DNA from: JAQUCI01 sp964553255
GTDB taxonomy: Bacteria; Bacillota_I; Bacilli_A; Erysipelotrichales; Erysipelotrichaceae
DNA length: 64,000 nt
Direction of reading: 5' to 3'
Assembly: GCA_964553255.1 (NCBI GenBank)
Contig: CAZKJS010000001.1
Location: 1 to 64,000 of the forward strand
The notes below the pieces were generated by a model. The model did not search any database. It worked only from the letters and a program-made list of their open reading frames with translations, and was not told where the DNA came from. Positions 8,349-17,441 of this stretch are shown one piece after another (position 1 is the stretch's first letter; each line of letters starts with the position of its first letter). The translations under genes and the position numbers were made by a program.

Positions 8349-8598
8349 CGATAACCTCAAGAAGTTCTTGGTAGATGTTTTCAGGTATTTCACATTCAAG
8401 TGCTCTTCTTAACACATTTGTCTTTTTCGCTAAACTTACAGCATCTTTTGAACGTTTTAAATAAGCACCTCTACCATTAGCTTTACCACTTAGATCAACA
8501 AATACATTACCATCAGGTGAGCGCACTATTCTTATTAAATCTTTCTTGGGTAGTTGCTCTTGGGTAGCTAAGCACTTACGCATTGGTATTTTTCGCAT
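8341..8598 (-). CDS. ylxR: YlxR-family nucleoid/RNA-binding protein (RnpM-type)
   Basis: 85 residues with the family signature MRKIPMRKCLATQEQLPKKDLIRIVRS in the first third and GRGAYLKRSKDAV in the middle. The basic surface binds nucleic acid; in Bacillus the homologue has been linked to RNase P regulation. It stops with TGA, overlapping ylxQ, and follows nusA by 14 bases. Confidence 0.9.
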   Translation of the reverse strand: MRKIPMRKCLATQEQLPKKDLIRIVRSPDGNVFVDLSGKANGRGAYLKRSKDAVSLAKKTNVLRRALECEIPENIYQELLEVIGE

Positions 8599-8612
8599 TT
8601 GTTTACTCCTTA

Positions 8613-10175
8613 CTATTCGTAATACTCATCAAACTCATCAAAATCAATATCATCATTAACCCAAGTACTTTCTAGTTCTTCTTGTGTTGCTTCGATTTCT
8701 GCTAACTCTTCAGGGCTATACTCAGGTTTAATATCATAATCTTTCTCTTTACGAATTTCGATTGATTTAAACTTACGTTCTTCAGCTTCTGCATCTTTGC
8801 GACGCTTGATCAAAGCTTTATCTTTCTTATCAATTACTTTGCCACCCTCAGCTAATGTTTCAAACTTCGATACATACTCAGTACGTTCACGAAGTGGTTT
8901 CTTAGCTTTTTTAGGCTCAGTTTTAGGTTTGATCTTTTCAACAGTTGCTTTTGTTTCAGTAGTTTCTTTTGCTTCACCATCTTCAATACTTTTAACTAGT
9001 AAATCATCAATAGATACCTTTTCAACTTCTGTTGCTTTAGTGATTCTAGCCAGTTCAGCTGAAGCTTTTTCACGTTTGATCCTTTCTTGTTCAATCGCAT
9101 AATCAAATGCCATTTGTTTAAAATCAATATTTTGAGCTTCAAGTTCGCTTTTTGTTTTTATGTCAATACGGCTATTAGTCAATCTAACTGCCAAGCGAGC
9201 ATTCTTACCTTTTTTACCGATAGCTAAAGACAGTTGATTATCATCAACAACAACCAACAGCCCTCTTTTCTCAAGCGCTGGAATAACTGCTAGTATTTGT
9301 GCTGGTGCTAACGCATTCTTAATTAACTCTTCAATGTTGTCACTCCATTCAAAGATATCAATTTTCTCACCTTTTAGTTCTTCAATTACAAGTTGAACTC
9401 GTGAACCACGAGGACCAATACATGCACCAATTGGATCAATATCAGCATTTTTTGAATAAACAGCCATTTTAGTACGTTCACCCGCTTCACGAGCTAAAGC
9501 CTTAATTTCTACAACACCCTGAAAAATTTCTGGTACTTCTTTTTCAAAGAGTCTTCTTACTAATTTTGGGTCTGAACGTGACACTAAAACTTGAGCACCC
9601 TTTGTATCTTTGTTTACTTCAGTTATAACTACGCGAATTTTTTGCCCTTCATAATAGCGTTCATTTGGGATTTGTGCTGTTTTAGGCATTAATGCAAGTG
9701 TTTTGCCAAGATTGACTACTATAAACTTTTCCTCAACTGATTCGATATTACCTAAAACCATTTCATCGAGTTTATCGATATATTCGTCAAAAATCGATTG
9801 TTTTTCTGCTTCACGAATCTTTTGTTTTAATACATTCTTAGCTAATAAAGCAGCTGCTCTACCTAAATCATCGACTGATACTTCTTGTTCGTACATATCA
9901 TCTAATTTAAAGTTCTGATCATGTTTTTGGGCTTCTTCTAGTGCGATTTCTAATTCATCAATTTCAACATTTTCAACAACCTTAAACTGTTGATACATTT
10001 TAATATCACCGGTTGTTTGGTTGATATCAACACGAACTAAAGCATCAGGGATATCAACATGCTTGCGATAAGCCTTCATTAAGGCCTCTACAAGAGCGCT
10101 TAATACAATCTCTTTATTGATACTACGATCAGTTTCAATTGACTGCATAGCCTTTAAAAAATCATTGCAATTCAT
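8613..10175 (-). CDS. nusA: Transcription termination/antitermination factor NusA
   Basis: 520 residues. The N-terminal RNA-polymerase-binding domain (MNCNDFLKAMQSIETDRSINKEIVLSALVEAL), an S1 domain around 130-200, and two KH domains (IGACIGPRGSRVQLVIEELKGEKIDI; AIGKKGKNARLAVRLT) are clear. After about residue 350 comes a highly charged extension of about 170 residues, rich in Lys and Glu and ending in an acidic tail (DIDFDEFDEYYE), in place of the shorter C-terminus of Bacillus NusA. It modulates pausing and termination and is normally autoregulated. Strong SD AAGGAG upstream. Confidence 0.96.
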   Translation of the reverse strand: MNCNDFLKAMQSIETDRSINKEIVLSALVEALMKAYRKHVDIPDALVRVDINQTTGDIKMYQQFKVVENVEIDELEIALEEAQKHDQNFKLDDMYEQEVSVDDLGRAAALLAKNVLKQKIREAEKQSIFDEYIDKLDEMVLGNIESVEEKFIVVNLGKTLALMPKTAQIPNERYYEGQKIRVVITEVNKDTKGAQVLVSRSDPKLVRRLFEKEVPEIFQGVVEIKALAREAGERTKMAVYSKNADIDPIGACIGPRGSRVQLVIEELKGEKIDIFEWSDNIEELIKNALAPAQILAVIPALEKRGLLVVVDDNQLSLAIGKKGKNARLAVRLTNSRIDIKTKSELEAQNIDFKQMAFDYAIEQERIKREKASAELARITKATEVEKVSIDDLLVKSIEDGEAKETTETKATVEKIKPKTEPKKAKKPLRERTEYVSKFETLAEGGKVIDKKDKALIKRRKDAEAEERKFKSIEIRKEKDYDIKPEYSPEELAEIEATQEELESTWVNDDIDFDEFDEYYE

Positions 10176-10187
10176 TTCTTTCTCCTT

Positions 10188-10655
10188 TTAGAATTTTATT
10201 GCTAAGCGCATGAACGCTATATTTTCTGTTTGTATTAAAAGAGTTTTTTCACGAGTCTTATCACGATAACTAATAATGATCTCATTGCTATTCACAGATT
10301 TTAAATCACCAATGAGTTCAAATACGCCATTCTGAGGATTTTTAAGTTTAACATAAACATGTTCATTCAAAGCGGCAAAAATTTCCTCGATATTTCTTAG
10401 TTCACGCTCTGCTCCTGGTGAACAAACTTCTAAGAAATAAGGAAAATCAAGTTGTGAAAGCTCATCAAGAACTGTTGAAATGCGATCGCTAGCCAAAGAA
10501 CAAGTATCAAGATCGATCGTATTGTCTTGTTTACTCAAACTAATTTGTAAAATTTTGTTTTTGTTCTCATTTTGCCACGATACATCATAAAGTTTTAACT
10601 CTAGTTCATTGATGATCGGCATGATCTTAGATTTGATCAACTCAATTTGATTCAT
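10188..10655 (-). CDS. rimP: Ribosome maturation factor RimP
   Basis: 155 residues. The N-terminal domain contains LDTCSLASDRISTVLDELSQLDFPYFLEVCSPGAERELR, the hallmark of RimP, followed by the C-terminal Sm-like barrel. It assists late assembly of the 30S subunit. First gene of the nusA-infB operon, with ribosome binding site AAAGGAG (10660-10666) and a hairpin in its leader. Confidence 0.93.
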   Translation of the reverse strand: MNQIELIKSKIMPIINELELKLYDVSWQNENKNKILQISLSKQDNTIDLDTCSLASDRISTVLDELSQLDFPYFLEVCSPGAERELRNIEEIFAALNEHVYVKLKNPQNGVFELIGDLKSVNSNEIIISYRDKTREKTLLIQTENIAFMRLAIKF

Positions 10656-10677
10656 AATTCTCCTTTAAACAATAACG

Positions 10678-10699
10678 AAGGAGTGGTAACCCACTCCTT
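10678..10699 (-). promoter_or_regulatory. Hairpin in the rimP leader
   Basis: Minus-strand AAGGAGTGG, four-base loop, CCACTCCTT. No convincing T run follows, so it is not an obvious terminator. The second arm (CTCCTT) is also complementary to the rimP ribosome binding site AAGGAG at 10660-10666, so an alternative pairing that hides the start is possible. Confidence 0.5.
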
Positions 10700-10718
10700 T
10701 AATCGACTTTTATTTTAC

Positions 10719-10746
10719 ATTATATAGAAGATAATTGCAACAACAA
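10719..10746 (-). promoter_or_regulatory. Promoter of the rimP-nusA-infB operon
   Basis: Minus-strand TTGTTG (10741-10746), 16-base spacer, TATAAT (10719-10724). Predicted start near 10712, giving a leader of about 57 bases that holds the hairpin. Confidence 0.65.
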
Positions 10747-10751
10747 GCTTT

Positions 10752-11075
10752 TTATGCTTGATAGCTTTTTCCAAAAAGCTTAAATACAATGAAGTTAGCA
10801 GCATAATCACTTGTTCCTGCACTTGCCAGACCAGCTCCAAGAATGATTAAGATACTAATTGTATTGTCAAGTTTTCCACTAAACATACTATAAATTAAAC
10901 TTACTATCATGATAAACACCGCCGCATAAGCAACTTTTGCGATAAAAAGTCTTTTCTCAGTTTTCTTATCTTGTTTCATAACTAGATTACAATGATTACA
11001 TTTGATCATCTTACCAGCTTTTTTAAATGTCAGTTTAATTTCATGACCACAGCGTGTGCATTTTACCGAATTCAT
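10752..11075 (-). CDS. Small zinc-ribbon membrane protein of unknown function
   Basis: 107 residues. The N-terminus is a zinc ribbon: CTRC at about 6-9 and CNHC at about 26-29, in a basic context. Two hydrophobic segments follow (about 46-65, AKVAYAAVFIMIVSLIYSMF, and about 72-95), ending FKLFGKSYQA. Strong ribosome binding site AGGAGG. It lies directly after polC and before the rimP promoter. I do not recognise a named family; a cytosolic zinc finger tethered to a helical hairpin in the membrane is what can be seen. Confidence 0.7.
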   Translation of the reverse strand: MNSVKCTRCGHEIKLTFKKAGKMIKCNHCNLVMKQDKKTEKRLFIAKVAYAAVFIMIVSLIYSMFSGKLDNTISILIILGAGLASAGTSDYAANFIVFKLFGKSYQA

Positions 11076-11083
11076 ATTACCTC

Positions 11084-14000
11084 CTAGAATAATTGTAATT
11101 GGTTCTCATTTTGAAGACTATCTAATACTTTCAAATCATCAAGTTTCTTCAATAATGTACTACTTATTTGGGTTCTGGTCAATAAGTCTTGTTTTGAAAT
11201 GAAAAATCTTTCTTCTCTTGCGGCTACAATTGACTTAGCAACGTTAAGTCCAAGACCATCAATGGTCTTAAATGAAGGGATGATAGCTTTTTCATCATTA
11301 GGATCAATCACAAACTCTTCTGCCATTGAGTATTGTAAGGAAATATTACTGATGCGATATCCACGAGCCATCATCTCTAATGATACTTCAAGAGTATTAA
11401 GTATTTCGTATTCTTTGTTTGAGACTGACTTCTTTAGTTCACGATCCTGTGATCGTTTAACTATATCGTTATAGCGAGCTAAAACAGCATTTTGACCTTT
11501 GATCATAGTATCAATATCATAAGCGTTACTTCTTAAGGTAAAATATGATATGTAATAATGTAGAGGATAATTAATCTTAAACCAACCTACTCTTACTGCC
11601 ATTATACAATAAGCAACAGCGTGTGCTTTTGGAAACATGTACTTAATTTTCTGACATGAATCGATGTACCATTCAGGTACATTATTGGACTTCATGATTT
11701 TTATCCAATCACTCTTAAGTCCTTTTCCTTTTCGTACTGATTCCATTATTTCAAAAGCATCACGAGCTTTAAGCCCTTTTCTTATTAAATATACCATGAT
11801 ATCATCACGACATCCAATAACATCGTTTAATAATATTCCTTTATTGATCAAATCTTTTGCGTTATTAGTCCAAACATCAGTACCATGGCTTAACCCTGAT
11901 ATTCTAAGTAAATCTGAAAAGCTTTTAGGTTTTGCGTCTTCAAGTATTCCGCGTACAAATTTAGTACCAAACTCTGGCAAACCCATTGCTCCTGTTTTCT
12001 CTTTAAATGTTTTATCAACTATTTTTAATGCTTTGTTGTTAGCGAAAAGAGAAATTGTGTTTTTATCATTCATTGGTATTTTCAGTACATCAACACCAGT
12101 TATCTTCTCAAGTAATCGCATAGCCGTTGGATCAACATGACCTAAAATATCTAATTTCAAGACGTTTTCATGAATATCATTAAATTCAAAATGGGTTGTA
12201 CGCCATTCGCTATTTGGATTATTAGCAGGATATTGATATGGTGTAAAATCGTGTATATCCATATCTTGTGGTATAACCACAATTCCGCCGGGATGTTGAC
12301 CAGATGTACGTTTTACTTCTTCACATTTTTTCGCATAATAAGTTCTTTCAGCAGTATTTGGCTCTTTCTCAATCTGCATTGACTCAAAATAACCCTTTAA
12401 ATAACCAAAAGCTGTTTTCTCCGCCACTGTGCTTATTGTGCCAGCTCTATATACTTTATCCTCACCAAATACCTCTTTAGTATAAGCATGTGCTTTATCT
12501 TGATATTCACTTGAGAAGTTTAAATCAATATCTGGTACTTTCTCACCTTCAAAACCTAAGAATGTCTCAAATGGAATATCTTGACCTTCACCATGCATAA
12601 TGCTACCACATTTTAAACATTTTTTATCAGGTAGATCATAACCACTATCCGCTTCAACATCAAAATCACTAAACTGACAACTTGGACATAGATAGTGCGC
12701 CGGAAGTGGATTAACTTCAGTAATATTTGCCATTGTGGCTACAAAGCTTGAGCCAACAGATCCTCTTGATCCAACTAAATAACCATCTTCATTAGACTTT
12801 TTAACAAGCAAATAGGCAGTATAGTAAATTACGCCATAACCATTTTTTATAATAGAGTTCAGTTCCTTATTTAATCTTTCTTCGATTAAGTTTGGAAGTG
12901 GTTTTCCATATGTTTTATATGCGTTTTGAAAACAAAGTTGTTTAAGTTTCTCATCTGATCCCTCAATGCTTGGAGTATAGAGTTTATCTTTAACTGGTCG
13001 ACACACTTCAATCATTTCAGTAATCTTTTGAGTATTATTTATAACAATTCGTTCTACTGTTTCTTTTGGTAAAAAAGAGAAACATTCTAACATTTCATTT
13101 GTAGTTCTAAAATGTTGATTAGGTGATGATGTTGCAATTCTTTTCTCATTATTATAAATATATAATGGATGAACAGTACCACCTATTCCTTTAGCGTGAA
13201 TATAAATATCTCTAATCTTTTTATCATCAACATCTAGATAATGAACGTCACCAGTAGCGACAACAGGAATATTGAGTTTATCAGCGGTTTCAATAATGTT
13301 AGTTAATATAGTAACTAAACGCTCATAATCAGGTATTCTATTTTCATTTATCAAGTTGAAATAGTTTTCAGGTGGTTGCACTTCAATATAATCGTAGTAT
13401 CGCATTGCATCTTCTAATTCTTCTTGTGTTTTATTGGCGGCAATTTCAAATACTTCACCATTTAAACAAGAACTGCCGACTAAAAGATTCAAACGTAGTT
13501 CACTTATAGCCTTTCTGATAATCCGTGGTTCTGCCATAAACTCATCAGCATCGTTTTTACTATTAGCTTTTCCTGAAAAAACTAAGTAATCAGTATGCGA
13601 AAGTGAGACTAATTTAAAAATATCTTTTATTCCTGCTTGATTTTTAGCAAGAATGTTTATATGTTTTTTAATGACTTTCTTAAATGCTTCACTGTCATTT
13701 AAACACATTAAATCGGATAATGTCTGATCTATCACATTAATATTATTAATTTTTTTTATTTGATTTTTAGCCTCATATAACATTTGTAGAAATACTTTCG
13801 CTGTAACCTCTGCATCATAATCAGCTCTATGAGCAACGTTTTCATCATAATCAATTTTGTATATTTTGGCGATATTACCAAGACGATAGCGTTTCTTCTC
13901 TTTGTTTAAAGCCCTTGCCATATCTAATGTATCGATAATGGGATTATTGAGTTTAGGTAAGTTATATTCGTTTAACTTAGTGTTTAAAAATGCAACATCA

Positions 14001-15379
14001 AAACTTGCATTCTGAGCGACAAGAACAGAATTATCAAAGAATGCCATGATCTTAGGAAATGCTTCAATTAGTAAAAGTCCTTTATCAACATCGCTTTGAG
14101 TAATGTTTGTCATATTTCGTGTAAATGTTGATAACTTCAATCGTGGATTAATGAAAAATTGCATCCTTTCAACTATTGTTTCATTGCGAATTTTAACTGC
14201 ACCAAATTCAATTATTTGATCATAACGAGCTGAAAGTCCTGTTGTTTCTAAATCGAAGACAACATAATCACAATCAAGTTTACGATGATCACTGTTAACA
14301 ATAATATTCAAATCAGGATCAACCATATTCATCTCAATTCCATATATTAATTTAAACTCATTAGTTTTATATGTCTTCAATAGATTATCAACATAATTTT
14401 GTGCTTTAGGATAAGCTTGCACAACCGAGTGATCAGTGATTGCTATTGCTTTATGGTTCCAGTCAAATGCTCTTTTAATTAAAGCTTGTAGATCACAAAC
14501 CCCATCCATTTCAGAAAATTTTGTATGCGCATGTAATTCCACTCTTTTGTTAATTGCGTCATCCATGATCATCGGTGTATGCATGAAACGTCTCATTTCA
14601 TTAATGAAAAGATCATACTCGTTATTCATTTTAATTTGTCGAATATCACCTCTTACTACTACTTGATCATTAATATTAAACTCATTAGCGATTTTATCTT
14701 TATTTGCTTCATCAATTACTCTTTTCCCAACAATAAAACCAGTCTTGTCTTTAAGATAATAACTAATTATTAGCGAGCGATTACCTTGTCTAAACTGATT
14801 GTTATCTTCTATTTTAAAGATAGTTAAATTCATTTCGACATCGTTGATAGAACCATCAATTTCTGCAATTGTTATCTTGTTGTAAAGATCAGCAACATCA
14901 TGTATCTTCTTAGGTTTACTAAAAGTGTTTTGCGAAATAACTTCAACTTTATAATCAATACCACATTCATTTAATCGTAAAATAAGTTCTGGCAAAAGTA
15001 AAATTGCCTTTTCTTTATGATGATCATTACTGTAAATCAATTTTATAGTTTTATCTTCAAGAGTACATAAAACATTGCTAAAAATACGTCCACCACTAAA
15101 CAGTCCAGAAAGATAATCGATATAATTTTGCACTTCCATGGCATCAAGTTGACAACTATCACTTATTACTTTTAGTTTCACAGATGCTTTAGTGACATCG
15201 ATGATGTTATCTAAAACTTTTTTATATAAATCTCTAGTTAAAGTATTTGAAATGATAAGATCGATCAAAATAACATTCTGACTTTTCTGATATATAGGAC
15301 GCGAAAACTTAGCATCTAATAAAAGCGAGAATTCATCGCTGGTAAATTTTTCTTTTGTTAATATCGTAAATATATCCAT
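11084..15379 (-). CDS. polC: DNA polymerase III alpha subunit, PolC type
   Basis: 1431 residues, the replicative polymerase of low-GC Gram-positives with built-in proofreading. Order of domains: N-terminal region and OB fold (to about 270), PHP part 1 (RVELHAHTKFSEMDGV near 280), an inserted DnaQ-like 3'-5' exonuclease starting VVFDLETTGLSARYDQIIEFG near 372, PHP part 2, then the polymerase domain with a zinc-binding CPSCQ...CLKCG, GEKVPDIDLNFSSEYQ (catalytic Asp pair), KRTSGQHPGGIVV and FPKAHAVAYCIMAVR. Length and order are normal. It follows galK by nine bases. A separate DnaE is encoded at 39354-42404. Confidence 0.98.
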   Translation of the reverse strand: MDIFTILTKEKFTSDEFSLLLDAKFSRPIYQKSQNVILIDLIISNTLTRDLYKKVLDNIIDVTKASVKLKVISDSCQLDAMEVQNYIDYLSGLFSGGRIFSNVLCTLEDKTIKLIYSNDHHKEKAILLLPELILRLNECGIDYKVEVISQNTFSKPKKIHDVADLYNKITIAEIDGSINDVEMNLTIFKIEDNNQFRQGNRSLIISYYLKDKTGFIVGKRVIDEANKDKIANEFNINDQVVVRGDIRQIKMNNEYDLFINEMRRFMHTPMIMDDAINKRVELHAHTKFSEMDGVCDLQALIKRAFDWNHKAIAITDHSVVQAYPKAQNYVDNLLKTYKTNEFKLIYGIEMNMVDPDLNIIVNSDHRKLDCDYVVFDLETTGLSARYDQIIEFGAVKIRNETIVERMQFFINPRLKLSTFTRNMTNITQSDVDKGLLLIEAFPKIMAFFDNSVLVAQNASFDVAFLNTKLNEYNLPKLNNPIIDTLDMARALNKEKKRYRLGNIAKIYKIDYDENVAHRADYDAEVTAKVFLQMLYEAKNQIKKINNINVIDQTLSDLMCLNDSEAFKKVIKKHINILAKNQAGIKDIFKLVSLSHTDYLVFSGKANSKNDADEFMAEPRIIRKAISELRLNLLVGSSCLNGEVFEIAANKTQEELEDAMRYYDYIEVQPPENYFNLINENRIPDYERLVTILTNIIETADKLNIPVVATGDVHYLDVDDKKIRDIYIHAKGIGGTVHPLYIYNNEKRIATSSPNQHFRTTNEMLECFSFLPKETVERIVINNTQKITEMIEVCRPVKDKLYTPSIEGSDEKLKQLCFQNAYKTYGKPLPNLIEERLNKELNSIIKNGYGVIYYTAYLLVKKSNEDGYLVGSRGSVGSSFVATMANITEVNPLPAHYLCPSCQFSDFDVEADSGYDLPDKKCLKCGSIMHGEGQDIPFETFLGFEGEKVPDIDLNFSSEYQDKAHAYTKEVFGEDKVYRAGTISTVAEKTAFGYLKGYFESMQIEKEPNTAERTYYAKKCEEVKRTSGQHPGGIVVIPQDMDIHDFTPYQYPANNPNSEWRTTHFEFNDIHENVLKLDILGHVDPTAMRLLEKITGVDVLKIPMNDKNTISLFANNKALKIVDKTFKEKTGAMGLPEFGTKFVRGILEDAKPKSFSDLLRISGLSHGTDVWTNNAKDLINKGILLNDVIGCRDDIMVYLIRKGLKARDAFEIMESVRKGKGLKSDWIKIMKSNNVPEWYIDSCQKIKYMFPKAHAVAYCIMAVRVGWFKINYPLHYYISYFTLRSNAYDIDTMIKGQNAVLARYNDIVKRSQDRELKKSVSNKEYEILNTLEVSLEMMARGYRISNISLQYSMAEEFVIDPNDEKAIIPSFKTIDGLGLNVAKSIVAAREERFFISKQDLLTRTQISSTLLKKLDDLKVLDSLQNENQLQLF

Positions 15380-15388
15380 TTCAACCTC

Positions 15389-16750
15389 CTAGTCTATAAT
15401 ACATACACTTCCTTGATTGCGAACGTTTATTTTTGTTATTGCGTTTTGTGGTAAGAGTTTTGATGCTTTGCTCAAGAATGAAGTAACTTCATCCTTTTTT
15501 ATGATTATTAAGATGCTACCACCAAAACCACCACCATGAATACGGTAAGCAGCTGTTTGATCTTTTAAAATGTACTCACATAAAGCTAATGCAACTGCTA
15601 TTTTTTGATGATGTGGTTGCTTTTCATCATAAATGTTTTGTAAATACATATATGAACTAAATCCAGAATTCTTGATTAATGTAAGAGCTTTGTCCATGTC
15701 GTTATTAAGTAAAGCTGAATATAACTCACTAACTCTTTGATTCTCTTGATAAAAATGATGAGCTCTTAAAACTGATCGATCATTTATGATCGTTTGTGAT
15801 GGAATGATTTCTTCATAGAAACAAGCTGACTCAACTTTTCCCAAATGATCAAGGTTTTTCAGGTTAGCAACTTCACTCATCTCATTAACGATATCAGCGT
15901 ACGCATATGAAAGATCACTGTGATCAGATTGGGTATTCATGATCAATAACTGATAGTCATTCATCAAAAAGACATCATCTAATTTCAATATTTTAGGATT
16001 ATCTTTGTCAATAAAATCAATATAACAAATACCACCTGATGCGATCGCTAACTGATCCATTAAGCCAACAGGTTTGTTGAAGTATTTGCTTTCACTATAC
16101 TGAGCGATTTTTGCTAATGTTAATGAATCTACTTTATTATCGTTATATAAATAATTGATAATGCTTGCAATCGCTAAAGCAAAGTTAGCGCTACTTGATA
16201 AACCTGAACCTTCTTTGATTGCTGAATTAAGATAAACATTGAAACCGCCAATCTTTAGATCTTGGTCAATAAATCCGCGCAGTATCCCTTTAACTAAAGC
16301 AACTGAAGTAAATATTTCATCTTTTCGATATGATAAGTCATTTATCTTTATTTTAATAACATCATAACCTTCTGATATTATCGTTACATTCTCTGCTTTA
16401 CTAACAACGGCAATACTATCAATATCAATTGCTGCTGCGATTACTCTACCTAGTTGATGGTCAGTGTGATTGCCACAAACTTCAATACGACCAGGAGTTG
16501 AAATTGCTGCTATATTTTCATCATCAAAATTTTCACTAAATTTAACCAGTGCTAATTTATACCGATTGATTTGAATTTCAGGATCATCATATATTTCAAT
16601 TACTTTTTGAAACCTTTTTATTTCATCAGCAAAATCGCCTCCTTTAAGATAAATAATTCCATTTGGGATTGCGTTTCTTTGTTTTTTGGAAATAAGCTTG
16701 CCTGTAANNNNNNNNNNCTCATTGTCATTGATAATTCGTTTAATCATCAT
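15389..16750 (-). CDS. galK: Galactokinase, interrupted by an assembly gap near its N-terminus
   Basis: GHMP-family sugar kinase. STPGRIEVCGNHTDHQ near 84-99 is the galactokinase signature in the NHTDHQ form found in gut Bacillota; IKEGSGLSSSANFA is the ATP loop and AAYRIHGGGFGGSILII the third motif. It phosphorylates galactose (or a related sugar) at C1 in the Leloir pathway. Ten N at 16708-16717 fall at codons 12-15; the frame is kept only because ten N happen to fit, so the first 11 residues (MMIKRIINDNE) may belong to galK or to something lost in the gap. No galT or galE is nearby. It lies between rnc and polC. Confidence 0.85.
   Translation of the reverse strand: MMIKRIINDNEXXXXTGKLISKKQRNAIPNGIIYLKGGDFADEIKRFQKVIEIYDDPEIQINRYKLALVKFSENFDDENIAAISTPGRIEVCGNHTDHQLGRVIAAAIDIDSIAVVSKAENVTIISEGYDVIKIKINDLSYRKDEIFTSVALVKGILRGFIDQDLKIGGFNVYLNSAIKEGSGLSSSANFALAIASIINYLYNDNKVDSLTLAKIAQYSESKYFNKPVGLMDQLAIASGGICYIDFIDKDNPKILKLDDVFLMNDYQLLIMNTQSDHSDLSYAYADIVNEMSEVANLKNLDHLGKVESACFYEEIIPSQTIINDRSVLRAHHFYQENQRVSELYSALLNNDMDKALTLIKNSGFSSYMYLQNIYDEKQPHHQKIAVALALCEYILKDQTAAYRIHGGGFGGSILIIIKKDEVTSFLSKASKLLPQNAITKINVRNQGSVCIID
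16708..16717. other. Assembly gap (10 N)
   Basis: Ten undetermined bases, the conventional placeholder for a scaffold gap of unknown size. The linkage of galK-polC to rnc-plsX depends on it. Confidence 0.95.
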
Positions 16751-16754
16751 AAAA

Positions 16755-17441
16755 CTATTTCACCATCTTATCAAAAGCATTTTTGGCAGCGGCTTGTTCA
16801 GCCTTCTTTTTACTGTTACCCTCTCCAGTACCTAAAACGATACCGTCAAGCATTACATTGATCTTAAACAAGGGTTTATTACTTGGACCGCTTACAGTTA
16901 CAACTTCATAAGTAACAGTTTTTCTAACATCAGATTGAACATATTCTTGAAGTCTTGTTTTGTAATCTGTTACTACACTATCTAGTTCGTCAATATTATC
17001 AAAGTCTACCACTTCACTCATGATCCGATTTATCGGTGCTAAACCCATGTTTAGTTCAATATATAAAGCTCCAATAAAGGCTTCAAACATGTTGGCAACG
17101 ATAGAATCGCGGTTTCTACCACCGGTTTTTTCTTCGCCAAAGCCAAGTTTCAAATATTTATTTAAGCCTAACCTTTTACCGTATTCCGCCAATGCCTTCT
17201 CACAAACCAACGTCGCGCGATAAGTAGTCATCTTCCCTTCGTCAAGTGTTGGCTTGACATTAAAAAGATGAATGCTTGACCAGATCTGCAATACGGCATC
17301 ACCAACGAATTCAAGCCGTTCATTATCATTAGTCATTGTTTTATGTTCATTGACATAGGATGAATGAATAAATGATTGCTCAACTAAACTTTTGTTTTTT
17401 ACAGTAATATCCCTATTTAACAACCAATCATAAATTGTCAT
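16755..17441 (-). CDS. rnc: Ribonuclease III
   Basis: 228 residues. The signature NERLEFVGDAVLQIWSS with the catalytic acidic residues lies near 39-55, a second conserved acidic site in NMFEAFIGALYIE near 117, and the C-terminal double-stranded RNA-binding domain ends GTGEGNSKKKAEQAAAKNAF. It processes rRNA precursors and structured RNA. Overlaps plsX by four bases; the plsX-rnc pair is standard in Bacillota, but smc, which usually follows, is elsewhere (45957-48893). Confidence 0.96.
   Translation of the reverse strand: MTIYDWLLNRDITVKNKSLVEQSFIHSSYVNEHKTMTNDNERLEFVGDAVLQIWSSIHLFNVKPTLDEGKMTTYRATLVCEKALAEYGKRLGLNKYLKLGFGEEKTGGRNRDSIVANMFEAFIGALYIELNMGLAPINRIMSEVVDFDNIDELDSVVTDYKTRLQEYVQSDVRKTVTYEVVTVSGPSNKPLFKINVMLDGIVLGTGEGNSKKKAEQAAAKNAFDKMVK

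Noticed and set aside
11664..12140. 158-codon open frame on the plus strand
   Set aside because: Antisense to the conserved polymerase domain of polC; no supporting signal.
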